64,000 bases of DNA. Origin: JANXQG01 sp963775975. Lineage in GTDB: Bacteria > Planctomycetota > Planctomycetia > Pirellulales > Thermoguttaceae. Position 1 is the first letter of the stretch; every line of letters begins with the position of its first letter. A program made the translations under genes and the position numbers. The stretch is from contig CAVZKX010000002.1 of NCBI GenBank assembly GCA_963775975.1, forward strand, positions 2,914,001 to 2,978,000, written 5' to 3'. The notes under the pieces are model-generated. The model had not been told where the DNA came from, did no database searches, and saw only the letters and a list, made by a program, of their open reading frames with translations. Shown here piece after piece: positions 46,661 to 56,533 of the stretch.

Positions 46661-47062
46661 TCCCTTTGCCACGACTTGCCGGCAAGTCGTCACGGTGGGC
46701 CCGGCGAACGGTCGCAACGAAACTCGGCTCTTGTCCTTGATGCGGAAAATATAATTCGTGTGGAGAATGGGCTCGCATGTGGGGCCTATCCGCAAGCCGC
46801 GTGCCGTACCGCAGGAAAACGCCGAAGTCTCAATCCAATAAGGAGTTAGGCATTTCGACCGAGCGGCCCGAGGCACGGGTGATCGAGAAAATATTTGACA
46901 GGCGAAGTAAGCATTTTCCACGATGCGCGATGATTGGCCCCTTTCTTAAATGCTGGCACAGATTGTTTTCGCATAACTACCGTAGGTTCGCCTGATTTGC
47001 CCGTTTCAACATTTCGGCACCTCGATTGCTACGTTATGCTATAGTCGGCCTCACTGAGACGC
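46661..47062. other. Junction region without a clear gene
   Basis: About 400 bases. May hold the remnant of the integrase N-terminus on the minus strand in other frames. The next gene starts abruptly in the middle of a receiver domain, so an element boundary lies here, at about 47,060. Confidence 0.4.
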
Positions 47063-48373
47063 AGGCGAAAGCGCTCTGGCCTCGATGTTTTCCATGATCT
47101 GCGACGCATGAATCCCAAGAGCCTTGTCATCTTTATGACGGGGCATGGAACGACGGAGACGGCAATTGAGGCAATGAAATTGGGAGCCTACGACTACCTG
47201 GTTAAGCCGTTGGACGCAGACCAAATCCAGCAAGTAGTCAGTCAGGCTATCGCGATAAGCCGGCTAATGAACGTCCCTACGATCGTTGACGAGGGAGACC
47301 GCCCCGAAGACTGGTCCGATCGCTTGATTGGCAGCGGGGCCGCAATGCAAACCGTGTGCAAGCAGATTGGCCGTGTGGCTCCCCAAGACGTAAACGTGCT
47401 GATCTTGGGGGAGAGCGGCACCGGCAAGGAATTGGTCGCTCGGGCCATATATCAACACAGTCGCCGTAGCCAGGCCCCTTTTTTGGCCATAAATTGTGCG
47501 GCCATTCCCGAGGCGCTCTTGGAAAGTGAATTGTTCGGGCACGAGCGCGGCGCATTTACCGGAGCGGATCGCCGCCGCATAGGCAAGTTCGAGCAGGCCC
47601 ACCAAGGCACGCTGCTGCTTGATGAAATAGGCGACATGGCCTCCGGCACTCAGGCCAAGATACTGCGGTTGCTTCAAGAGAAGAGTTTCGAGCGCGTAGG
47701 CGGCAGCGAAGTGAATACAGCCGATGTACGAGTTATTGCGGCAACCAATCAAGACCTGGACGCCTCGATTGATCGCGGTCGGTTCCGCAAGGATCTATAC
47801 TATCGCTTACGCGGCGTGACGATCCACTTGCCGCCGCTCCGCGAGCGTCGCGAAGATATTGCCGAACTGGCGTACTATTTCCTGTTCCGTTACAACCGAG
47901 AACTGAGTACTGCCGTGCAATCAATCTCGCCCGAAGCATTGGAACTTTTGGAGAAATACGACTGGCCAGGTAACGTCAGGCAGTTGCAGAGCGTGATACG
48001 TGAAGCCTTGATCGTCTCGGCAGGATCCACGATCATTCATGAGTTCCTCCCCGTCGAACTACGCCGGGAGCAACCGAAAGACCCAGAGCCGGAGGTCATC
48101 AGCCAACCGATGTTCGAGCCGCACGAGACGGACTTAGCCGAGTTCATCAGAACGTCGATCAATTGCGGTGAGACCGACGTATATCGGAAGGCGATCGCGC
48201 GCATGGATCGTTTACTGATAGCGTGCGCTCTTGAGCAAGCTCACGGGCACCAGAACCGGGCGGCTGAAATACTAGGCCTGAGTCGGGCGACGCTACGTGC
48301 CAAGATGCGAAACATGCAGTTGTCCGTCGAGAAAATACTGACGCCGCACGACCCAGATCCTCAACGGCAGTAG
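47063..48373 (+). CDS. NtrC-family sigma-54 response regulator, receiver truncated
   Basis: The frame opens near 47063 with GLDVFHDLRRMNPKSLVIF, which is about residue 55 of a receiver domain. The phospho-accepting Asp and everything before it are missing. The rest is intact: receiver end (GAYDYLVKPLDA), AAA+ core with Walker A GESGTGKE, GAFTGA sigma-54 contact loop, Walker B LLLDEIGD, WPGNVRQLQ, and a Fis-type helix-turn-helix (NRAAEILGLSRATLRAKM). First ATG is 47108 (421 residues from there). Without the Asp it could not be controlled by a kinase; it might be constitutive or dead. Confidence 0.8.
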   Translation, partial: RRKRSGLDVFHDLRRMNPKSLVIFMTGHGTTETAIEAMKLGAYDYLVKPLDADQIQQVVSQAIAISRLMNVPTIVDEGDRPEDWSDRLIGSGAAMQTVCKQIGRVAPQDVNVLILGESGTGKELVARAIYQHSRRSQAPFLAINCAAIPEALLESELFGHERGAFTGADRRRIGKFEQAHQGTLLLDEIGDMASGTQAKILRLLQEKSFERVGGSEVNTADVRVIAATNQDLDASIDRGRFRKDLYYRLRGVTIHLPPLRERREDIAELAYYFLFRYNRELSTAVQSISPEALELLEKYDWPGNVRQLQSVIREALIVSAGSTIIHEFLPVELRREQPKDPEPEVISQPMFEPHETDLAEFIRTSINCGETDVYRKAIARMDRLLIACALEQAHGHQNRAAEILGLSRATLRAKMRNMQLSVEKILTPHDPDPQRQ

Positions 48374-48545
48374 CAAGGACGGGATGACAATTCACGAAGT
48401 TTGAGCTGCGAAAGAGAGCGACACGAAAACTTGATCGCGCGCCCAACTGAGACCGTGAAGGACGTGCACACGCCGCGTGCCTATTTGCCGATTGCCTTTC
48501 GACGGCGGAGGTATACAGTAAGGTAGATTCTGGGCCAGTCGTACG

Positions 48546-48914
48546 GTGAATATCAATCAGTTCGTTCAAGTATACGTCGAATCGGTGGATCAGCTTCGAG
48601 TTCTGTTGGCGCTGCAGAAGGATCCCGCAGCCGAATGGGACGCTGGAGATCTCGGCGCGAAACTCTACCTTCCCGTCGCCGTGGCCGCCGGTGCTCTTGC
48701 CAGACTGGAAGCGAGTGGCCTCTGCGCATCATCGGGCGAACCGCGGCGCTACCGCTATGGGCCGAAGACTGAGGAGCTTTCGCGGCTGATGGTGGAATTG
48801 GCGACTTTCGATCGCCAACGGCCCGTGACGCTGATCAACTTGGTATATGCCCGGCCCACCGCCGTTCAGGCCTTTGCCGAGGCATTCAAGCTGCGGAAAG
48901 AAAAGGAAAGCTAG
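48546..48914 (+). CDS. Small winged-helix-like regulator
   Basis: 122 residues from a GTG at 48546. Reads like a helix-turn-helix with a two-strand wing: LRVLLALQKDPAAEWDAGDL, VAAGALARLEASGLC, RRYRYGPKTEELSRLM. No family named. The next gene begins two bases after its stop, and with the two DUF5985 proteins it forms a small operon, common in planctomycetes after regulators. Confidence 0.6.
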   Translation: MNINQFVQVYVESVDQLRVLLALQKDPAAEWDAGDLGAKLYLPVAVAAGALARLEASGLCASSGEPRRYRYGPKTEELSRLMVELATFDRQRPVTLINLVYARPTAVQAFAEAFKLRKEKES

Positions 48915-48915
48915 T

Positions 48916-49179
48916 ATGGCCGCTGTGGTGTAGTTGTTGTGCGCGGGAACCGCTTTGCTGTGTTGCGGGCTGTTGTGGCGAGGCTACCGCCAAAGCCGCG
49001 CATCGTTGCTATTCTGGAGCGGCCTCTGCTTCGCGGCGCTGGTCGCCGACAATCTGCTGCTTTTCGCCGACCGCGTTCTGCTGCCAAATATCGACCTGAC
49101 CTTGCTGCGGACGCCGATGGCGCTGCTCGCCGTCTTGTTGCTGTTATATGGTCTAATATGGAATTCCAACCCTAAATGA
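48916..49179 (+). pseudogene. DUF5985 membrane protein with in-frame amber codon
   Basis: The ATG at 48916 gives MAAVV, then TAG at 48931-48933, then LLCAGTALLCCGLLWRGY, LFWSGLCFAALVADNLLLF and LLAVLLLLYGLIW, three membrane helices of a DUF5985 protein. The family normally has Tyr or another hydrophobic residue where the stop stands. Either a point mutation, a sequence error, or a start at the TTG at 48934, which would lose five residues only. Confidence 0.65.
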
Positions 49180-49201
49180 TTCGTCTGGATGGCCGAAGAA
49201 G

Positions 49202-49465
49202 ATGATCCACGATTTTATCATGGGCGCGGTGGCAATGGGCTTTGTAGTGGCGGCCCTATTCTTCCTGCGTTTTTGGCAGGAAAGCCGCGACCGGCTTTTT
49301 GGGCTCTTCGCCCTGGGTTTTCTCGTCCTGGCGTGCAATCGCCTGGTTATCGTGCTGGCGCACGAAAATAGGGAAAACTCGCTCGTACCCTACCTAATGC
49401 GGCTGATTGCCTTCGGCATTATTCTGCTGGCGGTGATCGATAAAAACTTGCGCCGTCCGAAGTGA
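49202..49465 (+). CDS. DUF5985 membrane protein
   Basis: 87 residues. Three membrane helices (IMGAVAMGFVVAALFFLRFW, LFGLFALGFLVLACNRLVIV, LIAFGIILLAVI) with the RFWQESRDRLF pattern typical of the family. Paired with the preceding homologue, as is usual. Function unknown. Confidence 0.75.
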   Translation: MIHDFIMGAVAMGFVVAALFFLRFWQESRDRLFGLFALGFLVLACNRLVIVLAHENRENSLVPYLMRLIAFGIILLAVIDKNLRRPK

Positions 49466-49598
49466 AATGAAAGGAACTGCGTGCGGTTGCTACGGCCGCA
49501 GGCAGAGTTAACAGTATGGAATCCCGAGTAGAACGTGGCCTTGTTGGCGTTGCGGCAGGATATTGTAATATGTGAGGTTGCACTGCCATGATCTCCAA

Positions 49599-50816
49599 TT
49601 AATCTTTCTTGACTTTCCCCGGGGATTTCGAGGCAGAAATACCGCCGTGAAGGCGATGATACGCTAATGGCGTAATGCCAGTTATTCTTCGGAATACCAA
49701 ACGCATCCGCGCGGCGGAGCAAAAGCCGCAGGCCAAGGCAATCTTGTGCATTTTGAGCCGTTGCGGCGATGAGAGCAAACGCTTTCCATGTTCGATCCGC
49801 AAGCGGCAAAGGTACTCGTATGGCGGGCAGCCGAGCAAACGCTGAAACTTCTCGTGCAACGAACGGCGCGATACGCTCCCTTCTTGCGTCACGCGCTCGA
49901 TCCCGAATGCTTCGCCAAGATGGTCTCGCATGAAATGCACTGCAGCACTGACGTGCGGATCGGTTACTGCAATTGTATCCGTCGAGCGCCGACTGACCAC
50001 GCCTTCGGGAGGAATCAGGATATCGTTCGGGGGCGGCGATTGGCCTTGTATGAGTTGGTCCAGAAGCCGTGCTGCCTCGAAACCGATCTTCCAAGTCGCC
50101 CGCGAGACGCTGCTCAACGTGGGTTGACAGAACTCACAGGCGGTCAGATCGTTGTCGACTCCAAGTACTGCCACCTCATGTGGGACATTCAAACCGAGGC
50201 GCACAGACTCGTCAATGATCACCCTGGCCCGATAGTCGTGAACCGCCATAATCCCCACAGGGTGATCAATCGTCCTCAACCATTGGGACAACAGCTCTCT
50301 CCGTTTGTCCCAAGGAGCGTGCGGATCGGTATTTGCCGCCGTATTGAGACATTGACATGGAACGCCCGCCTCCTTCGCGCGGTCGACGAAGCCTCGCTGC
50401 CTCTCGCGCGAGTAGCGGAGTTCGTTCAGGCCATAATATGCGAGCCTCGTAAGGCCGCGATGGAGCAGGTGTTCCGCAGCGATCCGGCCTGTCGCGTATT
50501 GGTCGGTCATGACCCGCGGCACGCCGCAGTTCACCATGTTGCCGTTGATACACACCACCGGGATCCGCAAACGGCGAGCTGCTTGTGCCTCTGACGCGTC
50601 GTTAATCACCACGATCGCACCGTCGCCCGGCCAGCCTTTTAGTCCGTGGCACGTTAGAGCGATTTCGGCCGACTCTCCGAGTGTCGGCGGGCTGGTCGTA
50701 AAATCCCAGTCGCCATGCTGCCGAGCATATTCGGCCACTCCGTCAGCAAGTACCGCCAGCCAAGAGACTGTGACCGGCAACACCAAAGCGACTTGCTTTC
50801 GTTGCGGCTGCGACAC
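49599..50816 (-). CDS. XylR-type AraC family transcriptional regulator
   Basis: 405 residues. N-terminal LacI-type ligand-binding domain (about 10-270: VALVLPVTVSWLAVLADGV, MTDQYATGRIAAEHLLHRG, VAVLGVDNDLTACEF) joined to a C-terminal AraC helix-turn-helix (about 290-395: AFGIERVTQEGSVSRRSLHE, LRIEHGKRLL, IALACGFCSAARMRLVFRR). This is the layout of the xylose regulator family, very abundant in planctomycetes. Probably responds to a sugar. No sugar operon is adjacent. Divergent from the next gene, with 262 bases between. Confidence 0.85.
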   Translation of the reverse strand: MSQPQRKQVALVLPVTVSWLAVLADGVAEYARQHGDWDFTTSPPTLGESAEIALTCHGLKGWPGDGAIVVINDASEAQAARRLRIPVVCINGNMVNCGVPRVMTDQYATGRIAAEHLLHRGLTRLAYYGLNELRYSRERQRGFVDRAKEAGVPCQCLNTAANTDPHAPWDKRRELLSQWLRTIDHPVGIMAVHDYRARVIIDESVRLGLNVPHEVAVLGVDNDLTACEFCQPTLSSVSRATWKIGFEAARLLDQLIQGQSPPPNDILIPPEGVVSRRSTDTIAVTDPHVSAAVHFMRDHLGEAFGIERVTQEGSVSRRSLHEKFQRLLGCPPYEYLCRLRIEHGKRLLSSPQRLKMHKIALACGFCSAARMRLVFRRITGITPLAYHRLHGGISASKSPGKVKKD

Positions 50817-51078
50817 GGCATCCTCGTTTTACGATCTGGGTGGTTCCGGGTACTTGCAGAAAACGATCTCGTTTTGCAAATAAAGATGTCTGTTTATTGC
50901 AAGCGTGTGAGACTATTATAGCACATACGTCGTGCGACCATGCCCACCATTGAAAGAGCCCACCTACCGAACCGACCGAAAAGTTGCCTCGCACGGCGCT
51001 ACGCCCGCGTTTCGAAACCGCGTTTACGAAAGTCAGGCCTCTTTGGTCGGTTCGTTTCCATAAGAGCGAGGAGCGTCC

Positions 51079-51744
51079 ATGCCATCAGCCATTGCATTTG
51101 ATTCGGGCGCCGCCTTGTCGAGGCAACAGCGCGGAGCGCTAACCGCCTGTCGTCGTGCGAAAAAGACCGATTTGCTGGCGATCGTTTGGTTGCAAACGCG
51201 ATTCCAGCCACAGTTCCTCTGGAAACAGCCCGGCGCGGCGATCCTTCGAGTATTCTATTCGTTCCTTTTCGGCGATCCGCGCGGGCTGTTCCTTGTATCG
51301 GAAAACAAAGGGAGCCTGACCGGCTTTGTGCTCGGACACGCCGATCCAGCCGGCCTATCGCGATCCTTCGAGATGGGGGCGCTTCTGAGTTTAGCGGCGA
51401 TCGCAAGCTGCGCCGCGACGCACCCGCGCCAACTAACCAGATTGTTCAAGGATATTCGAGCGGTAAGCCGGATCAAGCACGAATTGGCTGACGCAGGGGA
51501 CGGAACTTGTGAACTTTTCACAATCGCCGTCCATCCACTTAGTCTTGGGCAAGGCCACGGAATGGCTTTGATTAGCGCATTTGTCGAAGCGGCGGCAGCC
51601 AGCGGAGGAAATCGAGTCCGCGTTCGCATCGGCTCAAATGACCACGACATGAGTTCCTTCAACCGGAAGCTTGGTTTTAGTCCGTCGCGCACTTTCCAGG
51701 CGAGTGACGCACGGTGGCTGGACGAATACGTGCTGAGGTTTTGA
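51079..51744 (+). CDS. GNAT family N-acetyltransferase
   Basis: 221 residues from the ATG at 51079. The acetyl-CoA motif A is FTIAVHPLSLGQGHGMALI, with QGHG at the pyrophosphate loop, followed by RVRIGSNDHDMSSFNRKLGF (motif B). Substrate unknown. Confidence 0.75.
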   Translation: MPSAIAFDSGAALSRQQRGALTACRRAKKTDLLAIVWLQTRFQPQFLWKQPGAAILRVFYSFLFGDPRGLFLVSENKGSLTGFVLGHADPAGLSRSFEMGALLSLAAIASCAATHPRQLTRLFKDIRAVSRIKHELADAGDGTCELFTIAVHPLSLGQGHGMALISAFVEAAAASGGNRVRVRIGSNDHDMSSFNRKLGFSPSRTFQASDARWLDEYVLRF

Positions 51745-51804
51745 AAATCTGGCGATACCGATTTTTGGCCGTAATGATTCGTACTTTACTGAAAGGATTC
51801 CCAA

Positions 51805-52011
51805 ATGCTTGTACTAACACGGAAAGTCGGGCAACAAATCGTGCTGCCTGGATGTGGAGTAACGATTGAGGTAATCGATGCGGGCAAGAACCGAGTCCGG
51901 CTGGGGGTTGCCGCCCCGGCAAACGTCCCCGTTCACCGCCGCGAGCTCTGGGAACGTATCCGTCAACCGAAAGAATGCCCGCTGCGACAGCGGGACAAGC
52001 ACGTTTTATAG
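51805..52011 (+). CDS. csrA: Carbon storage regulator
   Basis: 68 residues. MLVLTRKVGQQIVLPG, VTIEVIDAGKNRVRLGV and APANVPVHRRELWERI are the family hallmarks. CsrA is a small dimer that binds GGA-containing leaders of mRNAs and changes translation. AAAGGA precedes the ATG. The next gene starts 19 bases later. Confidence 0.9.
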   Translation: MLVLTRKVGQQIVLPGCGVTIEVIDAGKNRVRLGVAAPANVPVHRRELWERIRQPKECPLRQRDKHVL

Positions 52012-52030
52012 CCACATCAGGCACGCGGAC

Positions 52031-53020
52031 ATGGAACTTATTCGTCTGGAAAACATCACCAAGACTTACCGCTTGGGTGAACTTGACGTGCCCGTGCTTA
52101 AAGGCATCTCGTTGAGCGTCCGCCGCGGCGAAATGGTTGCGATCATGGGTGCCTCCGGTTCCGGCAAGACCACGCTGATGAATGTCCTTGGCTGCCTCGA
52201 TCGGCCGAGCTCGGGGCAATACTGGCTGGACGGCCAGGAGATGAGCTGCTTAACGCCGAACGAGCGTGCGATAGTGAGGACGGTTAAGTTGGGTTTCGTC
52301 TTCCAGAACTTCAACCTGCTGCCGCGAACGACCGCCGCACAAAACGTGGTTATGCCATTGGACTACGCGGCGCAGAGTACCGCCTCGCACGATCGCCGTC
52401 AACTGGCGCGGACGCTATTGCAACGCGTCGGGCTAAGAGAACGTTGCGAGCACGAACCGTCGCAGATGTCGGGCGGCCAACAGCAACGCGTTGCCGTCGC
52501 GCGGGCGCTGGTCAATCGTCCCGCGCTCTTGCTGGCCGACGAGCCGACCGGCAATCTCGATTCGAGCACCAGCGTCGAGATTCTGGAGATGTTCCAGAAA
52601 CTCAATTCCGAGGGCATCACCGTCGTCTTGGTGACGCACGACCCCAAAGTCGCGGCCTACGCGCACCGGACGATTCACGTTGCCGACGGGCTGATTTACG
52701 AACGGCAGTCGGTGGAATCGCTGGATCACCAGAAAAACAGTCTGTCATCCCAGGCTTATTGCGGGACAACGCGAGTTTCGCGGCCATCGGCAGACAACGG
52801 CAACGGCCATTTGCCGATCACGGTCGCTCGAACAGATTCCCGGCGACGCCGGGCCGAGGATCCAGGAACCGCCTCCTCGACAGCACTAGCGTCGATGACT
52901 GTCACGCACGGCACGAAAAGCCGGCCATCGCGAGCGCGCGCTACCACCGTGCAGGTTCACCCACTGCAGCACGCGGCCGAGTCGCGGCCGAGGCGCGCGC
53001 AACGGCCGGCCCGTTCCTAG
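52031..53020 (+). CDS. MacB/LolD-type ABC transporter ATPase
   Basis: From the ATG at 52031, 330 residues (the open frame extends upstream over csrA, but the domain begins here). Walker A GASGSGKTT, Q-loop VFQNFNLLP, signature SGGQQQR, Walker B LLLADEPTGNLD, H-loop THD. About 230 residues would complete the domain; a further 95 are Arg/Ser-rich and unlike an ATPase tail. The permease follows in another frame and the two overlap, so they may be one MacB-like polypeptide broken by a shift. Confidence 0.85.
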   Translation: MELIRLENITKTYRLGELDVPVLKGISLSVRRGEMVAIMGASGSGKTTLMNVLGCLDRPSSGQYWLDGQEMSCLTPNERAIVRTVKLGFVFQNFNLLPRTTAAQNVVMPLDYAAQSTASHDRRQLARTLLQRVGLRERCEHEPSQMSGGQQQRVAVARALVNRPALLLADEPTGNLDSSTSVEILEMFQKLNSEGITVVLVTHDPKVAAYAHRTIHVADGLIYERQSVESLDHQKNSLSSQAYCGTTRVSRPSADNGNGHLPITVARTDSRRRRAEDPGTASSTALASMTVTHGTKSRPSRARATTVQVHPLQHAAESRPRRAQRPARS

Positions 53021-54380
53021 TCCCGCCCACGCTTCGCACCTCCCTCGGTGCATTGCGGCGCAACACGATGCGGTCGGCCCTGACGGCCTTGGGCGTGATT
53101 ATCGGCGTTGGAGCAGTAATTGCGATGTCGGAGATCGGCAACGGCTCCAAGATCGCACTGCGGAAAACAATTGCCAGCATGGGCGCAAATAATCTCCTCG
53201 TCATGCCGGGATGGGCCGTCACCGGCAGCGTCAATTTCGGCTCCGGCACAATCCAGTCGCTTACTCCCGCCGATATGAAGGAGATCTTTCGCCAGTGCCC
53301 GGCGGTAGGCAGCGTTGCCCCGATTGTCTGGCGCAGGCGCAGGTCATATATCACAATCGCAACTGGATTCCCAAGACGATGAGCGGGACCACGCCGGACT
53401 ACCTCGCGGTCCGCGACTGGGAAGAGCTTGCCGAGGGCAATGCGTTCACGGACGCCGACGTACAGAAGGCCGCCAAAGTATGCCTGATCGGCGCTACGGT
53501 GAGACGCGCACTTTTTGACGACGAGTCTCCCCTTGGCAAGATGGTCCGCATCCAGAACGTCCCGTTTCGGGTTGTCGGAGTTCTCCGCCGCAAGGGCGCC
53601 AACATGATGGGCCAGGACCAGGACGACATCGTGTTGGCCCCCTGGACTACGGTCAAGTTTCGGGTGAACGGCAGCGGCGCCGGCAGCACAAATCCAATCA
53701 TAGCCCAAAGCGTTTTGACCACGATTAACACGCTCGCCAACGTATATCCGGGCGGAACGCCGCTCTATCCGGCGCCGCCGGCAACACAGCTTGTCGACAA
53801 TCCCCAGGCTGCGCGTCGAGTCAACGTGGACCAAATCCTCGCCAAGGCGGTCAGCGGTGCGCAAATCCCCCAAGCCATCCGGGAAATCAGCGAGCTGCTC
53901 CGCGAGCGGCACCACCTCGCACCGTCGCGCGACAACGACTTCGACATTCGCGACATGACCGAAGTCGCCAGGACGATGTCCTCCGCTTCCGACTTGATGG
54001 AGGCCTTGCTGATGGTTGTGGCGGCCATATCTCTGGCCGTGGGCGGCGTGGGAATCATGAATATCATGCTTGTCTCCGTCACCGAAAGGACGCGGGAAAT
54101 CGGCCTTCGTATGGCGGTCGGCGCTCGCAGCTATCACATTCTGCGGCAGTTCCTCGTCGAGGCAGTGCTGCTGTGCGTCGCGGTAGGCGCGATCGGAATT
54201 GTTGCCGGGCGCGTGACGGCGATTCTCGTTCGCTCGCTCAAAAACTGGCCGACGCAGGCGTCGCCGTCCGCCATCGTTGCGGCAGTGCTGGTCTCGGCAG
54301 GCGTGGGAATCGTATTCGGTTTCTATCCCGCCTGGAAGGCTTCCCGCTTGGATCCGATCGAAGCCTTGCGATACGAATAA
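52985..54380 (+). CDS. MacB/FtsX-type ABC transporter permease (frameshift near 53330)
   Basis: The first frame gives RTSLGALRRNTMRSALTALG, VIIGVGAVIAMSEIGNGS and the periplasmic domain as far as PAVGSVAPIVW. The second, from about 53330, gives AQVIYHNRNWIPK and continues to an intact FtsX domain (GIMNIMLVSVTERTREIGLR) and FGFYPAWKASRLDPIEALRY at the end. One base lost in the GC-rich stretch 53326-53340 joins them. No clear start codon; coding character begins by 52985. Exports peptides, lipids or antibiotics with the preceding ATPase. No HlyD-type adaptor is present. Confidence 0.75.
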
Positions 54381-54429
54381 CTCAGTCCATTGTGCGCAGC
54401 TCAATTCCCAGGAACCAAGCGAGGTCAAA

Positions 54430-56322
54430 ATGCCGGATCAGAACACAACCGCTAAACGCTTTTGGGCGTGGCTGCCTGAATTCCTCCTGCTGCGCGAGCG
54501 CCGCGTTCGCAGCCAGGCTCGATTGCTCGGGCTGGCGCTTCTGGTGGGAATTGTTGCCGGGCTAGGCGCGATTGTGTTCTATGTGGCGACGCGCGCAACC
54601 GAGCACTATGCCCTGGGTGAATTGGCCGGATATCGCCCTTCCGTACGGCCTGCCGGGGAGCCGGAGATTCCGGGGCTTGTCACCCTCGACCAACCGTTCC
54701 GCCCTTGGCTTCTGCTCGTCATCCCGACGATCGGCGGTATCCTTAGCGGCTGGCTCGTGTACACCTTCGCGCCTGAGGCGGAAGGCCATGGAACGGATGC
54801 AGTGATCGCTGCGTATCACAATAGCCAAGGGCAAATTCGCCCTCGCGTGCCCTTGGTGAAAATCGTCGCCAGCGCTTTGACGATCGGCAGCGGCGGTTCG
54901 GGCGGCCGGGAGGGACCGATCGCGCAAATCGGCGCCGGATTTGGCTCGCTGCTGGGAGACATATTGAAGTTGACGGCCAAGGATCGCCGTATCCTGGTTG
55001 CCGCCGGCATGGGTGCGGGGATTGCTGCGATCTTCCGTGCCCCATTGGCAGGCGCATTATTTGCCGCCGAAGCGCTCTACTCGTCACCGGAATTCGAACC
55101 GGAAGTGATCATGCCGGCGGCGATTGCCAGCGTCGTCTCGTACTGCACGTTCGGGCTTATGGCGGGATGGAAACCGCTGTTCGACACGCCGGACCTGACC
55201 TTTACCAATCCGTGGGAGTTGGGGCCCTATCTTGTGTTGGTGCTGTTTATGATAGTGCTGGCAAGTTTGTATACACGAACGTTCTACGGCGTCACAAGTC
55301 TATTCCGGCGGCTGCCGCTGCGGCATCAGCTTCGACCTGCCGTGGGCGCGTTGTTGACTGGTCTGGCGGGCGTTCTTCTCTATTATGCCTTTGGCCGCAA
55401 CCAGTCGGTTCTGTCGGTCCTCTCGTTCGGCTACGGTTCGGTGCAGCTTGCGATGACTGATGAGACGGCTATAAGTGGTTGGGTGCTGCTGGCCATCGCC
55501 TTGGGAAAAATCGTGACGACGAGCCTTACCATCGGCAGCGGCGGTTCGGGAGGAGTATTCGGCCCGTCGATGGTCATCGGTGGCTGCGGCGGCGGGGCGT
55601 TGGGGGTCTTGCTGCACCATCACTGGCCGGCGCTAGTGCCTCACCCCGCGGCGTTTGTCATTGTCGGCATGGCGGGCTTCTTCGCGGCAGCGGCAAAAAC
55701 GCCCATCTCGACGCTAGTGATTGTAAGCGAGATGACAGGCGGTTACCATTTGCTTTTGCCCGCGTTGTGGGTTTGTGTTTTGGCGTTCTTGCTTTCCGAC
55801 GAGAGGTCGATCTATTCGGCGCAGATGAAAAGCCGTTCTCGTTCGCCTGCGCACCGAGGGAGTTTCGTTCGCGAGGTGCTGGGTGAAGTGCCAGTGAGCG
55901 GATTCTTCGTCCCAGGGGAAGCAGTCTTTGCTCTCCGCGCCGGCGACACTCTTGAGACCGTGTTGGAGCGACTGGACGAGTCAGTTCATTCCGTCCTGCC
56001 GGTCGTTGGACAGCGAGGCCGTTTGCTTGGAGTTGTGGATGTCGAAGAGGTCCACGTGGCCGCCCAGGCATCGCACGCGCACTCGCTGGTTGTGGCGGAG
56101 GATCTCATGCGCACCGATGTCCACCCGCTGGTTCCTCACGATACGCTTGATCGCGCGTTAGAGCTTTTCATCGAAAACGATTTGCCGTCCCTACCCGTCG
56201 TTAATAACTTGCGGCAACGGACCATTCTCGGAATGGTGCGACGGCAGGAAATAGGAAACGCCTATTTGCGCCACCTGCACGGCCCTCTCACTCCGATTGA
56301 GGAGGAAAGTCAGGTTGGATAG
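54430..56322 (+). CDS. ClC family chloride channel/transporter with CBS domains
   Basis: 630 residues from the ATG at 54430 with GAGG upstream. Selectivity-filter-type motifs are GSGGSGGREGPIAQIG and GSGGSGGVFGPSMVIG, both halves of the ClC pseudo-dimer; the last helices follow with FFAAAAKTPISTLVIVSEMT. The C-terminal about 140 residues contain a CBS pair (LDESVHSVLPVVGQRGRLLG and IENDLPSLPVVNN). Moves chloride across the inner membrane, in some members in exchange for protons. It starts about 50 bases after the ABC permease, likely in the same operon or with its own promoter. Confidence 0.9.
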   Translation: MPDQNTTAKRFWAWLPEFLLLRERRVRSQARLLGLALLVGIVAGLGAIVFYVATRATEHYALGELAGYRPSVRPAGEPEIPGLVTLDQPFRPWLLLVIPTIGGILSGWLVYTFAPEAEGHGTDAVIAAYHNSQGQIRPRVPLVKIVASALTIGSGGSGGREGPIAQIGAGFGSLLGDILKLTAKDRRILVAAGMGAGIAAIFRAPLAGALFAAEALYSSPEFEPEVIMPAAIASVVSYCTFGLMAGWKPLFDTPDLTFTNPWELGPYLVLVLFMIVLASLYTRTFYGVTSLFRRLPLRHQLRPAVGALLTGLAGVLLYYAFGRNQSVLSVLSFGYGSVQLAMTDETAISGWVLLAIALGKIVTTSLTIGSGGSGGVFGPSMVIGGCGGGALGVLLHHHWPALVPHPAAFVIVGMAGFFAAAAKTPISTLVIVSEMTGGYHLLLPALWVCVLAFLLSDERSIYSAQMKSRSRSPAHRGSFVREVLGEVPVSGFFVPGEAVFALRAGDTLETVLERLDESVHSVLPVVGQRGRLLGVVDVEEVHVAAQASHAHSLVVAEDLMRTDVHPLVPHDTLDRALELFIENDLPSLPVVNNLRQRTILGMVRRQEIGNAYLRHLHGPLTPIEEESQVG

Positions 56323-56533
56323 CCGCAAGGTCAAGCGGAAGCCGTTCTGCAACACGCATCATCGCATTCTCGATGCGTTTCGGAAAAATGCTTTGTCAAC
56401 CGGAATCAGAAGATCGGATGTCGTTGCAGAAAACGAACCTCGAATGCCAAAATTAACTACCTGTTATTTGGCGTCCGAGGAATCATACTTAAATTGTGGT
56501 ATTGGTCGGTTCACTAACTGATTGCCACTTGCG

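Noticed and set aside
49788..50594. 268-residue plus-strand frame
   Set aside because: Shadow of the XylR-type regulator on the other strand.
52941..54428. 495-residue minus-strand frame
   Set aside because: Antisense to the ABC permease; long only because of high GC content.
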